From the NCBI RefSeq assembly GCF_034006665.1, contig NZ_JAVESI010000032.1:1-41941 (forward strand): a stretch of 41,941 nucleotides of DNA. Direction: 5' to 3'. The stretch comes from Trichloromonas sp034006665 (lineage in GTDB: Bacteria > Desulfobacterota > Desulfuromonadia > Desulfuromonadales > Trichloromonadaceae). The translations under genes and the position numbers were made by a program. Positions 23,268 through 31,815 of the stretch are shown in pieces. The notes beneath the pieces are model-generated. The model was given only the letters and a program-made list of their open reading frames with translations. It was not told the origin of the DNA and did not search any database. The first letter of the stretch is position 1. Each line of letters opens with the position of its first letter.

Positions 23268-24058
23268 CAGCTTGACTGCTCCTGCCAGGGACGCTGTCCG
23301 AGGTGAATGATCATGGTGGTCATATAGCCGAGTTCGTTCGGCTCCCAGCGGCTCAGATCGGCGATCTGTAGCTCCTGTTTCCCCTGTCCTCCGGCGCTAA
23401 CCAGGCTGGCCCGCTGCAGCAGGTCATGTTTGCGCAACAACTCCAGCAACGCCGGCAGATTTCCGGCAGCCTTGAACAGCACCAGGGTTTCGCATTGGTC
23501 TAGAGCCTGTTCAACGGCCTCAAGATCGGTCGCCGACATGATCAGCAGGCGATCCTCCTGCAGGGCCAAAGGACGCTGGAAGCAGCTTGCCACCAGTTGA
23601 AATGCGCTGATGCCCGGCACCAGATGAATTTGCTCAGGATTGAGTTTATCCGCCAGAGCTTCGGTCAGGCAGGAACTGGTAGCGAAAACCAGAGGATCCC
23701 CCAGGGTGATCTGCACCACAGCCTGCCCGTCGCTGCAGCGGCGCGCGACATCCTCTGCGATCTTCCGCCAGTGCGCCTGGGTTGCGCTGCTGTCGCGTTG
23801 CATCGGGTAGCGCGTCACAACGAGTTCCTGCCCGCTGAGGAAGGGCTTTGCCGCGTTCAGAGCCAGACTATGCGTTGATTTTTGCGATTGCGGCGCTAAA
23901 ATGACATCTGCAGATTCTATCAGCCGCGCTGCCCGTAACGTCAGTAAATCACTGTCTCCAGGTCCGACACCAACGGCGTAAAAGTGCCCGGCTAGGGCGA
24001 AGGATTCAGCTGACTGTTGTGACGGCCTCTCTTTCGCGAAACGAATATCTCTGTTCAT
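23267..24058 (-). CDS. Precorrin-2 C20-methyltransferase-like protein, first copy
   Basis: This 263-residue SAM-dependent methylase has HFYAVGVGPGDSDLLTLRAA (about residues 26-45), VVQITLGDPLVFATSSCLTE, HLVPGISAFQLVASCFQRPL and LVLFKAAGNLPALLELLRKH. Its closest family by motif is CbiL/CobI, as for the gene at 20861-21586. It carries a longer N-terminal leader and a diverged LVLFK in place of LVLMK. It lies between cbiK and cbiD with overlapping ends. Whether it methylates C20 or has another position is open. Confidence 0.75.
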   Translation of the reverse strand: MNRDIRFAKERPSQQSAESFALAGHFYAVGVGPGDSDLLTLRAARLIESADVILAPQSQKSTHSLALNAAKPFLSGQELVVTRYPMQRDSSATQAHWRKIAEDVARRCSDGQAVVQITLGDPLVFATSSCLTEALADKLNPEQIHLVPGISAFQLVASCFQRPLALQEDRLLIMSATDLEAVEQALDQCETLVLFKAAGNLPALLELLRKHDLLQRASLVSAGGQGKQELQIADLSRWEPNELGYMTTMIIHLGQRPWQEQSS

Positions 24059-24843
24059 CGGCTTTCCAACTGCGCCAGCACTTTATCGAGATGGGCGAAG
24101 TAAATTTCCAGGATGGACTTGTTCCAGCCCAGTGAAGGGACGCATTCGGCATGATTGGCCGAGATGATGTTTTTCCAACTGCCTTCATCATCTCCCATCA
24201 CATCGTTGAGGACGTGATCGCCGGCAACGATCATCAGCGGAACGAAACGTACGGAGCCATGCTCTGCAGCCAATGGTTTGATCTTTTCAAGCGGTTCGGT
24301 ACCTGGGTCCCCTTCGACACTGGCAACCACCAACCGGGGATAACGTTGTTCGATTTTTTCGGCCAGAGTCAGCAGGCGTTCGTTGAATTCTGGATGATGA
24401 TCGTTCCCATGGGCGACCAAGACCGTCGGCTGAGTCGCATCGATTTGCGAGGCAAGCGCTGTGATGACCGTTTCGACATCTTCGTCACTGGTCATCAGGG
24501 CGTTCCCATAGGCCACCTGTAGTCCGCTCAGGTCAAGATCGAGTACGCGCCGGTATTCCTGGCCGGGGACCACGTGCAAACTTTGAAAAGCTATCTTGCT
24601 GACCCCCTCGCTGCGTAATTCATCCACCACTTCGCCAACATAACGGGTTGTGATACCGAGCTGCTTCAGTTTATGGATGATTACCCGCGAGGTAAAGGCC
24701 CACTGGATGTCGTATTTAGGATAGCGTCGGCAAGCATGGACATAGATGTTATCGAAAACTCTGCGGGCTGAGTCGACGGAGGTTCCGAAGGCAACAAGGA
24801 CGATGGTCGGTTTGGCGGCAGCGGCGGGATTCGGGGTACTCAT
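24055..24843 (-). CDS. cbiK: Sirohydrochlorin cobaltochelatase, CbiK type
   Basis: This 262-residue class-II chelatase inserts Co(II) into sirohydrochlorin. It has TIVLVAFGTSVDSARRVFDN, FQSLHVVPGQEYRRV, LVAHGNDHHPEFNERL (metal-binding His) and MIVAGDHVLNDVMGDDEGSW. These are CbiK hallmarks rather than the shorter CbiX. No signal peptide is present, so it is a cytoplasmic form. ATG 24843 is chosen over GTG 24858 because GGAG lies nine bases before it. Its stop overlaps the next gene as ATGA. Confidence 0.9.
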   Translation of the reverse strand: MSTPNPAAAAKPTIVLVAFGTSVDSARRVFDNIYVHACRRYPKYDIQWAFTSRVIIHKLKQLGITTRYVGEVVDELRSEGVSKIAFQSLHVVPGQEYRRVLDLDLSGLQVAYGNALMTSDEDVETVITALASQIDATQPTVLVAHGNDHHPEFNERLLTLAEKIEQRYPRLVVASVEGDPGTEPLEKIKPLAAEHGSVRFVPLMIVAGDHVLNDVMGDDEGSWKNIISANHAECVPSLGWNKSILEIYFAHLDKVLAQLESR

Positions 24844-24881
24844 AGGTTTATTCTCCACGGATTTCTCGTCGGTCTGATTGT

Positions 24882-25547
24882 TTAAGCGGCAATGCCGCAG
24901 AGTGCATGCAGGGCAGCTACAGCCAGAGGGCTGCCGCCGCGTCGCCCGCTCAGCACGATATAAGGCAGGCCTGTATCCATCAGTTCCTCCTTACTTTCCA
25001 AGACATGGACAAAACCGACCGGCATGCCGATCACCAGTGCCGGGCGAATGTTTTCCTCAACGGCCATGCGGTTCAATTCCAGCAAAGCAACCGGCGCATT
25101 GCCGATCAGCACGATACCGCCATCGAGTTGTTTCCCGGCCTTGCGGATGGCGAACAGAGAGCGTGGAAGGCCGGTTTCCTTCGCTTCTTCCGCGACGTCC
25201 TCATCGGCTACATGACAGAGGATCGCCTCGCGACTATATCCTCGATTGAGTTGCTGCAAGCGGGGCAGGGACAGTCCGGAGCGGATCATGTTGCTGTCGA
25301 CATAAATCGCTGCGCCCTGTTTCAGCGCCGTGCATGCGGAACGGATTGCTTGTGGGGAAAAGCGGATCAGTTCGGCCATGGCGAAATCGGCCGTCGTATG
25401 AATCAACCGGCGCACGACCTGCCATTCTTCAGCGGAAAAATCATGCGCGGGCGCCTCGGTATCGATGCAGCTAAAGGAACGCTCCTCGATCTCCGCTCCG
25501 CTTAAGGGGTTGTCGAGCAGCTGATAAATCAATGGTCTGTCGTTCAC
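24882..25547 (-). CDS. cbiC: Cobalt-precorrin-8 methylmutase
   Basis: This 221-residue CbiC/CobH has IEERSFSCIDTEAP and the catalytic-His segment VRRLIHTTADFAMAEL. IYVDSNMIRSGL, LVIGMPVGFVHVLESKEEL and the C-terminal SGRRGGSPLAVAALHALC follow. It moves the methyl group from C11 to C12 to give cobyrinate. The start is GTG with AAGGG upstream. A 59-base gap separates it from cbiA. Confidence 0.93.
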   Translation of the reverse strand: MNDRPLIYQLLDNPLSGAEIEERSFSCIDTEAPAHDFSAEEWQVVRRLIHTTADFAMAELIRFSPQAIRSACTALKQGAAIYVDSNMIRSGLSLPRLQQLNRGYSREAILCHVADEDVAEEAKETGLPRSLFAIRKAGKQLDGGIVLIGNAPVALLELNRMAVEENIRPALVIGMPVGFVHVLESKEELMDTGLPYIVLSGRRGGSPLAVAALHALCGIAA

Positions 25548-25606
25548 TGTTTTCCCTTTTCGTCACGGTTATATAAGGTTTTGTGAATTAGCGCCCACAA
25601 CAACCG

Positions 25607-27004
25607 TCATTGTCTCATTTTCTGCATAAAATACTTTACCGCCTTGGGATGTGACGCCAGGTGGAGGTGGGCGTAGCTGGCCAGAACATTCCCCCGTTGG
25701 TAACCTTCCGCAGACACATTGCCGGTGCGGTTCTGTTTGACCCGGTAAACGGTCTTCCAGCCGTCAATTCCTGTGGGTGAATCTGTCAGCTCGGAATAAT
25801 GGAATTCGTGACCGCGAAAGACAGCTCCGCTTTCTCCGAACAGGGAATCCTGCTCCAAGGTGACCTCCACATAGCCAAGGGCTTTTCGCTGCGGCAGCAT
25901 TTTGGCCCAGACCGGGATCTCTCCGATGAGGGGGAATGTCCGCCCCTCCTGTTTGATTCCCTGCGACAAATAAATGAGCCCTCCACATTCGGCATAGAGG
26001 GGTTTCCCGCTTGCCGCGAAATCACGCATTGCCTGTAACATCGAGTCGTTAGCGGCCAACGTCTGGGCATGAACTTCGGGATAACCGCCGCCCAGGTACA
26101 GACCGGCAATATTGTCCGGCAGTTTGTCATCGCGCAGCGGCGAGAAAAAAACGAGCGTAACTTCCAGTTTCTCCAGCAGATCGAAAAAATCGGGATAATA
26201 AAACAGAAAGGCTTCATCCTGTGCCACCGCCAGACGCAAGTTTATTTCTTGAGCCGCTGTTCCTGCATGAGATCGCCTTGGATGACATGAGAGTGGTTCA
26301 GCCATCCTTGCCCGTTTCAGCAGCAGGTCAAGGTCGAGCTGCTGCTCGGCCGCCTGCGCCAGCAGGCGGATATCCTGCTCCTGTAATTTGAGTTCCGCGG
26401 CCGAAACCAGTCCAAGGTGACGGCTGGCAAGGGGTGGTAGGCTGTCGCGTAACACTCCGCCGAACAAAGGGGGAAGGGCGGCACTCTGCAGCGCTTGCGA
26501 CAATAGTCGGGCATGGCTTATTGAGCCGCAGCGGTTTGCGATCACCCCGGCCAGCCCCACCTGCGATTCCAGTTCGTGATAGCCTTTGACCAGGGCGGCA
26601 AAACTGCGCGCCATGCCATGGACGTCGGCAACCAGCAGCACCGGAGCCTGCAGCCAGGCGGCAATTTCGGCACTGCTGCCACTCAAACTGTCGGTGCTGC
26701 TGCCGTCGAACAAGCCCATAACCCCTTCAACGAGACTGATATCGGCATTCACCGACGCCGCCAGAAACAGCTCTTCAATATAGCCGCGCTCACACATCCA
26801 GCCATCAAGATTGTAGCAGGGCCGGCCCGAAACCCAGCTGAGGTGCCCCGGGTCGAGATAGTCGGGCCCCACTTTAAAAGTCTGGACTTTCAACCCCCGC
26901 TGCTTCAAGGCAGCGACCAAAGCAAGAGAAAGGGTCGATTTGCCGACGCCACTCTGGGTTCCTGCGATCAGCAGACGTGGTCTGGAGGCAGCCGTTTGCA
27001 CCAT
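25607..27004 (-). CDS. cbiA: Cobyrinate a,c-diamide synthase
   Basis: This 465-residue protein has an N-terminal ATPase domain (P-loop LLIAGTQSGVGKSTLSLAL) and FKVGPDYLDPGHLSWVSGRP. A C-terminal class-I glutamine amidotransferase-like domain contains the nucleophile Cys in LYAECGGLIYLSQG and FRGHEFHYSEL. It amidates the a and c carboxyls of cobyrinate. The start overlaps the cobO stop as TGATG. Confidence 0.95.
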   Translation of the reverse strand: MVQTAASRPRLLIAGTQSGVGKSTLSLALVAALKQRGLKVQTFKVGPDYLDPGHLSWVSGRPCYNLDGWMCERGYIEELFLAASVNADISLVEGVMGLFDGSSTDSLSGSSAEIAAWLQAPVLLVADVHGMARSFAALVKGYHELESQVGLAGVIANRCGSISHARLLSQALQSAALPPLFGGVLRDSLPPLASRHLGLVSAAELKLQEQDIRLLAQAAEQQLDLDLLLKRARMAEPLSCHPRRSHAGTAAQEINLRLAVAQDEAFLFYYPDFFDLLEKLEVTLVFFSPLRDDKLPDNIAGLYLGGGYPEVHAQTLAANDSMLQAMRDFAASGKPLYAECGGLIYLSQGIKQEGRTFPLIGEIPVWAKMLPQRKALGYVEVTLEQDSLFGESGAVFRGHEFHYSELTDSPTGIDGWKTVYRVKQNRTGNVSAEGYQRGNVLASYAHLHLASHPKAVKYFMQKMRQ

Positions 27005-27522
27005 CAGTATTCGATCCCCTCGCGTGCCGGAACGCCTTGTTCCAGGGCATGCTTGTGTGGAACCATCTCGCTCACCGTATCCGCAAGAGCAATCATTGCC
27101 GCAGTGGCCCCGCGGCCAGTGAGTACGATGTTCACCTTGTCGGAAGATTGCCGCAGCGACTCAAGCAACGCTTCCTCTTCGACCAGATCGTGGGCGACCG
27201 CGCCGCAGATTTCATCAAGAATCAGCAGATCATAATCACTGCTTTGCAGTGCGGCCCGAGCCTGGGCAAGGCCCGTTTGCGCCGCATCCCGATGTTTCTG
27301 CCAGGCAGGATTGTCCGGTTTCGGCACGAAACCGAGGCCTGTCTGTCGCACCTCGATGCCCAGGGTTCTGCAGCTTGCCAGTTCGCCAGTCGTATTGTCG
27401 GACTTCATGAACTGCAGAATCAGGATCCGCTGACCGTGCCCGGTCGCCCGCAGGGCCATGCCGAAGGCAGCGGTTGATTTCCCCTTGCCGTTGCCGGTGA
27501 AAACAAGGATGTTCTTCGCCAT
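27004..27522 (-). CDS. cobO: Corrinoid adenosyltransferase (CobO/BtuR type)
   Basis: This 172-residue protein has the P-loop LVFTGNGKGKSTAAFGMALR. It also has RILILQFMKS, DLLILDEICGAVAH and VNIVLTGRGA, all conserved in CobA/CobO/BtuR. It attaches the 5'-deoxyadenosyl group to cobalt. The ATG directly follows the cbiB stop codon. Confidence 0.94.
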   Translation of the reverse strand: MAKNILVFTGNGKGKSTAAFGMALRATGHGQRILILQFMKSDNTTGELASCRTLGIEVRQTGLGFVPKPDNPAWQKHRDAAQTGLAQARAALQSSDYDLLILDEICGAVAHDLVEEEALLESLRQSSDKVNIVLTGRGATAAMIALADTVSEMVPHKHALEQGVPAREGIEY

Positions 27523-28476
27523 TTATCCACCCCATATTCTCCATAGACAGATCATCAATAGCCCGGCGACCAGGGCACACAGGGTTGTCGCCTGCATCAG
27601 TCTGATCACCAGCGGAATATGTTTGGCCTGTAGGGTTTCTCCGGCATCTCCCATATAAGGGCGGAATGATTTTTTGCCGAAATAGCTGTTTTCCCCGCCC
27701 AGCCGGACCTGCAGAGCGCCAGCCATGGCCGCCTCGATCTGGCCGCCGTTGGGGCTGGGATGGTTGTTGCGGTCACGCCGGAAGATTCGCCAGGACTGCC
27801 TTCCGTCCAGACCGGTACAGACCGCGGCCAGAGGAACCAGCAGGGCACTGATCCGTGCGGGAAGAAAATTGACGACATCATCCAGCCGCGCCGCCGCCCA
27901 TCCAAACTGCAGATAGTGCTCATTCTTGTAGCCGAAAGTCGAATCGAGGGTATTGACCGCCTTGTAGAACAGCGCCCCCGGCGCTCCGGCAAACAGGGAG
28001 AATAGCAGCGGCGCGGTCACCCCGTCGACGCTGTTTTCCGCTACGCTTTCGACCGTGGCGCGGCTGATTCCCGCCTCGTTCAGATTCTCAGTATCCCGCC
28101 CGACCAGCATCCGCGCCCGACTGCGGGCCGTTACCAGATCACCTTTTGTCAAGGGCCGGTAGACTGCCAGGGCGTGGTCCCGCAGATCCCGCATGGCGAG
28201 AGCGGTATAGATGAGCCAGATTGCAACCGCATTGCCGAACAGTGGATGCAGACGGCTGGCCGCGCTGCAAATCGCAACGGTTACGACGACCGTCATTCCC
28301 ACCACCAAGACGACTGCAGCAATCCCGGCCCGGCGTTCCGGAAGCCTGGCCCGTAACGGATTTTCCAGCCACAGCGCCAGTTTTCCCATCCCGCGCACGG
28401 GGTGGGGGAGCCAGCGCGGATCTCCCAGCAGTTGATCGAGTCCGAGCGCAATCAGAATTTGCAGGTAAAACGGCAT
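27523..28476 (-). CDS. cbiB: Adenosylcobinamide-phosphate synthase
   Basis: This 317-residue polytopic membrane protein has DQLLGDPRWLPHPVRGMGKL at the N-terminus, AGISRATVESVAENSVDGVT and PGALFYKAVNTLDSTFGYKN. FPARISALLVPLA and APNGGQIEAAMAGALQVRLG-like segments follow. CbiB joins cobyric acid to the aminopropanol (phosphate) moiety. Its substrates are products of the two domains of the fusion protein encoded directly upstream, whose stop it overlaps (TAATG). Confidence 0.94.
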   Translation of the reverse strand: MPFYLQILIALGLDQLLGDPRWLPHPVRGMGKLALWLENPLRARLPERRAGIAAVVLVVGMTVVVTVAICSAASRLHPLFGNAVAIWLIYTALAMRDLRDHALAVYRPLTKGDLVTARSRARMLVGRDTENLNEAGISRATVESVAENSVDGVTAPLLFSLFAGAPGALFYKAVNTLDSTFGYKNEHYLQFGWAAARLDDVVNFLPARISALLVPLAAVCTGLDGRQSWRIFRRDRNNHPSPNGGQIEAAMAGALQVRLGGENSYFGKKSFRPYMGDAGETLQAKHIPLVIRLMQATTLCALVAGLLMICLWRIWGG

Positions 28477-31052
28477 TACAGCCCCAAAAGCTGATAAACG
28501 CGATTCATGTCCAGCGAGGCCCGCACATGCCCGGCGAGACGATCCAGAGCCGGTTCCAGGTCGTAAACTGCCTGGATCTCAGTTAAAGGCTGTAAGCCTT
28601 TATGTTGTCGCAGGCGATTGAGGAACCAGCGCCTGAACCCGTCGGCATCGAACACCCCGTGAAGATAGGTGCCCCAGATCCTCTCATGATCCGGTGCACC
28701 GCTGCCGACCGGAGTTCCATCGTCGAGGGTGATGAGTGCTACAGCTCCCTGTTCGCTGGCGATACCGTGATGAATCTCATAACCGGTTAGGGTTTCCCCG
28801 GACGGGATATGTTGCGCCCGGCAGCGGCTGGTGATCTTGTGTGGCTGCAGCTGAGTGCGCATCGGCAGCAGATCCAGTCCACGACAGCAATCGCCCGCCG
28901 ATTCAATGGCGTGAGGGTCGTCGATCTCCTTGCCAAGCATCTGGTAGCCACCACAGATACCGACAATTTCCACAGTGGCGGAATCGGCCAGATGTTGCAA
29001 CGCAGCCGCCAGACCGCTGGAGCGCAGCCAGACCAGATCGTTGATCACGTTTTTGCTGCCCGGAAGAATCACAGCATCCGGAGTGCCGAGAGTCGGCACA
29101 TCCGTCACCTTGCGGACCCGTACGTCCGGCTCCAGACGCAGGGCGTCGACATCGGTAAAATTGGAGATGTGCGGCAGGTCGATCAGGGCGATATCGAGGT
29201 CCGCCGCCGTCCCCCGTTGTGTTTCCAACCGGCCATCCTTGAAGTCGACGGAATCCTCTTCCGGCAGCCCCAGATTGGCCAAGTAGGGGACATTTCCCCA
29301 GAAGGGCTTGCCGGTATGCAGGGTTGTTTTGCTGAGCGCTTCGGCCAACAGCGAGGCGTCGCCACGGAAGCGATTGATGATGAACCCACGCACCAGGGCG
29401 CGTTCCCACTCGTTGAGCAACTCCATGGTGCCGACGAACGAAGCAAACACCCCGCCACGATCGATATCTCCAACCAGCAGAACCCCGGCTTCGGCGTGAC
29501 GGGCCATATTCATATTGACGATATCCCGGTCTTTGAGGTTGATCTCAGCCGGGCTGCCTGCCCCCTCCAGCACCATCACCTGATTTTCCGCTGCAAGGCC
29601 GTCGTAACATTCTTTGACTTTGGCGAAAAGCGTTTCCCGCCGCTTGCTGTAATCGCGAAAATCCATGGTTTCCAGAACTTTGCCGCAGAGGATGACTTGG
29701 GAACCGGTGGCACTGCTTGGTTTGAGCAGCAATGGGTTCATGCGCACATCAGGATCAAGCCGGCAGGCTTGGGCCTGCAGCACTTGAGCTCGTCCCATCT
29801 CCCCTCCCTGAAACGTCACGCAGGAGTTGAGGGACATATTCTGTGCTTTGAACGGAGCGACCTTGATGCCGTCCTGCTGCAGGATGCGGCACATGGCGGC
29901 AGTTAGGATGCTTTTCCCGACGTTGGAACCGGTCCCTTGAAACATCAGCGCCGGGGTTTTGCGTGGCGACGCAGACAGCACAGGAAGCCGCAAGGTTGTG
30001 CGCATAGCATTGATCAGGCGCTTCTGGTCAGCATCGTTGCGCACGGCGATGCGCAGATAATCCTCCCCCAGACCGTTGAAATTCCTGCAATCCCGCAGCA
30101 AAATCCCCTGCTGCAGCAGGGCCTGCGCAAGGCGGGTGCCGTTGTAGCGGGGATGCTGGACTTTGACCAACAGGAAATTTGCTTGTCCCGGATATGGGCT
30201 GATGCCGTCAATGTCCGCTAACTCCGTAAACAATTTGCGGCGCTGTTCTGCCACATAGACACGCGTGCGTGGCAGAAACTCTCTGTCCTGCAAGGCGCGG
30301 ACACCGACCGACAGCGCCAGATGGTTCACCGACCACTCGGGCAGCTGCCGCCTTACCGCGGCGATCAGCTCTGCTTCACCCAATAGATATCCGAGGCGCA
30401 GCCCAGGGATGGCCCAGCTTTTAGTCATTGACTGAACAATGAGCATATTGAACGGGCGCTGGCTCCGCAGCGTATACGGCTGTTCAACCAAATCAATGAA
30501 CGACTCGTCGATAACGAATCGGACTTGCGGATGCGTTGCTGCAAGGGCGACCAGTTCCGTCACTGGCGTCAGCACACCGGTGGGATTGTTTGGCTGGCCC
30601 AACATTACCATGTCCCCGGCGCGCAACTGGTGCGACAGACTTTGCGTACAGAGAACAAAACCGTCATTGGCGGACGTGGGATATTCCAGAACCGGACAAC
30701 CGGCTCGCAGGGCAGCCCTGGCGTAATCGATATAGCAGGGAACCGGCAGCACCATGCGAACGGCCTTCAGCGCTGCTGGCAGCTGATAAAGCAGTTCACT
30801 AGCGCCGTTACCGACCAGCACCTGCTCCGCAGATACCCCGTTGTCCGCAGCCAGGGCGTTACTTAATTCCGTTGCTTCGGGATCAGGATAGTGCACCAGA
30901 GATTCCACCTGGCTGCTTATCAGTGGGCGCAGCCAGGTGGGGAACCCAAGGGGATTGATATTGGCGGAGAAATCGACCAGTTCTTCCACCGGTAGACCGC
31001 TCAATTTTGTGGCCTGAAGCAGATTGCCGCCATGTTGAAGAGTATTGGACAT
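28476..31052 (-). CDS. cobQ: Fusion of threonine-phosphate decarboxylase (CobD) and cobyric acid synthase (CobQ/CbiP)
   Basis: This 858-residue fusion has a CobD domain at residues 1 to about 355, a fold-type I PLP enzyme. It shows LVDFSANINPLGFP, the PLP Lys near 211 in QSMTKSWAIPGLRLGYL, and the ANFLLVKV and DYLRIAVRN segments. CobQ covers about 366-858: FQGTGSNVGKSILTAAMCRI, PFKAQNMSLNSCVT, VLEGAGSPAEINL and LVGDIDRGGVFASF. Its amidotransferase part has nucleophile Cys in EIVGICGGYQMLG and His in WGTYLHGVFD. The first domain makes aminopropanol phosphate from threonine phosphate; the second makes cobyric acid. Both products are joined by CbiB, encoded next. Normally these are two proteins. 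The start overlaps the cobS stop (TGATG). Confidence 0.92.
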   Translation of the reverse strand: MSNTLQHGGNLLQATKLSGLPVEELVDFSANINPLGFPTWLRPLISSQVESLVHYPDPEATELSNALAADNGVSAEQVLVGNGASELLYQLPAALKAVRMVLPVPCYIDYARAALRAGCPVLEYPTSANDGFVLCTQSLSHQLRAGDMVMLGQPNNPTGVLTPVTELVALAATHPQVRFVIDESFIDLVEQPYTLRSQRPFNMLIVQSMTKSWAIPGLRLGYLLGEAELIAAVRRQLPEWSVNHLALSVGVRALQDREFLPRTRVYVAEQRRKLFTELADIDGISPYPGQANFLLVKVQHPRYNGTRLAQALLQQGILLRDCRNFNGLGEDYLRIAVRNDADQKRLINAMRTTLRLPVLSASPRKTPALMFQGTGSNVGKSILTAAMCRILQQDGIKVAPFKAQNMSLNSCVTFQGGEMGRAQVLQAQACRLDPDVRMNPLLLKPSSATGSQVILCGKVLETMDFRDYSKRRETLFAKVKECYDGLAAENQVMVLEGAGSPAEINLKDRDIVNMNMARHAEAGVLLVGDIDRGGVFASFVGTMELLNEWERALVRGFIINRFRGDASLLAEALSKTTLHTGKPFWGNVPYLANLGLPEEDSVDFKDGRLETQRGTAADLDIALIDLPHISNFTDVDALRLEPDVRVRKVTDVPTLGTPDAVILPGSKNVINDLVWLRSSGLAAALQHLADSATVEIVGICGGYQMLGKEIDDPHAIESAGDCCRGLDLLPMRTQLQPHKITSRCRAQHIPSGETLTGYEIHHGIASEQGAVALITLDDGTPVGSGAPDHERIWGTYLHGVFDADGFRRWFLNRLRQHKGLQPLTEIQAVYDLEPALDRLAGHVRASLDMNRVYQLLGL

Positions 31053-31807
31053 CAGAGTGTTCCCCGGTGCAGCAATATCAGCAGAACCAGAGCAGGAATT
31101 GTTTCTGATAACTCACAGGCCGCACCAAGGGTATCACCGGTATAACCGCCGATCTTGATCCTGTAGTAAGCAGCCAGAGCATAACCGGCCGCGCCGCATA
31201 TCAGAGTGATGAGCACTGCTACGCCAATAGGAACCAAGGTCAGGGCCACGCACACAAGGATGCCCAGAGCGACCAGAAGGCTTGACCTACGACCGGCGCC
31301 TTTGGTAAAGGCAGCGGTCCCTGCGGTTGGCCGCGCATAGGGGAGTAGACCGATCAGTTGCAGTATGGTGCTGCGTCCCGCCACAGGCATGAGAATCAGG
31401 GCGGGTGCCCGCCACGAAGTTGGTAAGGAAAACAAAATTGTCAGTTTGAGTGCCAGCAGGCAAAAGACTGCCATCACGCCCATCGGTCCACTGCGGCTGT
31501 CTTTCATGATCGTCAGCATGTTTTCGCGATCACGATGACTGAAAAAGGCATCCGCGCTGTCGGCTAATCCGTCGAGATGCAAGGCACCGGTCAAGGCAAT
31601 CATTACTACTAGCAGCAGGCAGGATGCGACCGGCATCGGCAACAGCCAACGCAACAGCATGTCAGTGGTGGTCAGGATCAAACCTAGCAATAGGCCGACA
31701 ACCGGATACCATGGCGGACTACCGCGCAGGCTTTGTTCGGCTTCGCCCCAATGGCCAGGCATCGGGATGATCGTTAGGAATCTGATCGCAGCACACAGCG
31801 CTTGCAT
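31052..31807 (-). CDS. cobS: Cobalamin-5'-phosphate synthase
   Basis: This 251-residue polytopic membrane protein has AIRFLTIIPMPG at the N-terminus. The catalytic Asp-rich motif is GALHLDGLADSADAFFSHRD, then MLTIMKDSRSGPMGVMA, LPVAGRST-like and IGGYTGDTLGAACELSET segments. It joins GDP-activated cobinamide to alpha-ribazole (phosphate). It follows cobT after eight bases. Confidence 0.94.
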   Translation of the reverse strand: MQALCAAIRFLTIIPMPGHWGEAEQSLRGSPPWYPVVGLLLGLILTTTDMLLRWLLPMPVASCLLLVVMIALTGALHLDGLADSADAFFSHRDRENMLTIMKDSRSGPMGVMAVFCLLALKLTILFSLPTSWRAPALILMPVAGRSTILQLIGLLPYARPTAGTAAFTKGAGRRSSLLVALGILVCVALTLVPIGVAVLITLICGAAGYALAAYYRIKIGGYTGDTLGAACELSETIPALVLLILLHRGTL

Positions 31808-31815
31808 GGCGATTT

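Noticed and set aside
28809..29906. 365-codon open frame antisense to the CobQ domain
   Set aside because: It mirrors a strongly conserved coding region and has no domain, ribosome-binding site or neighbour support.
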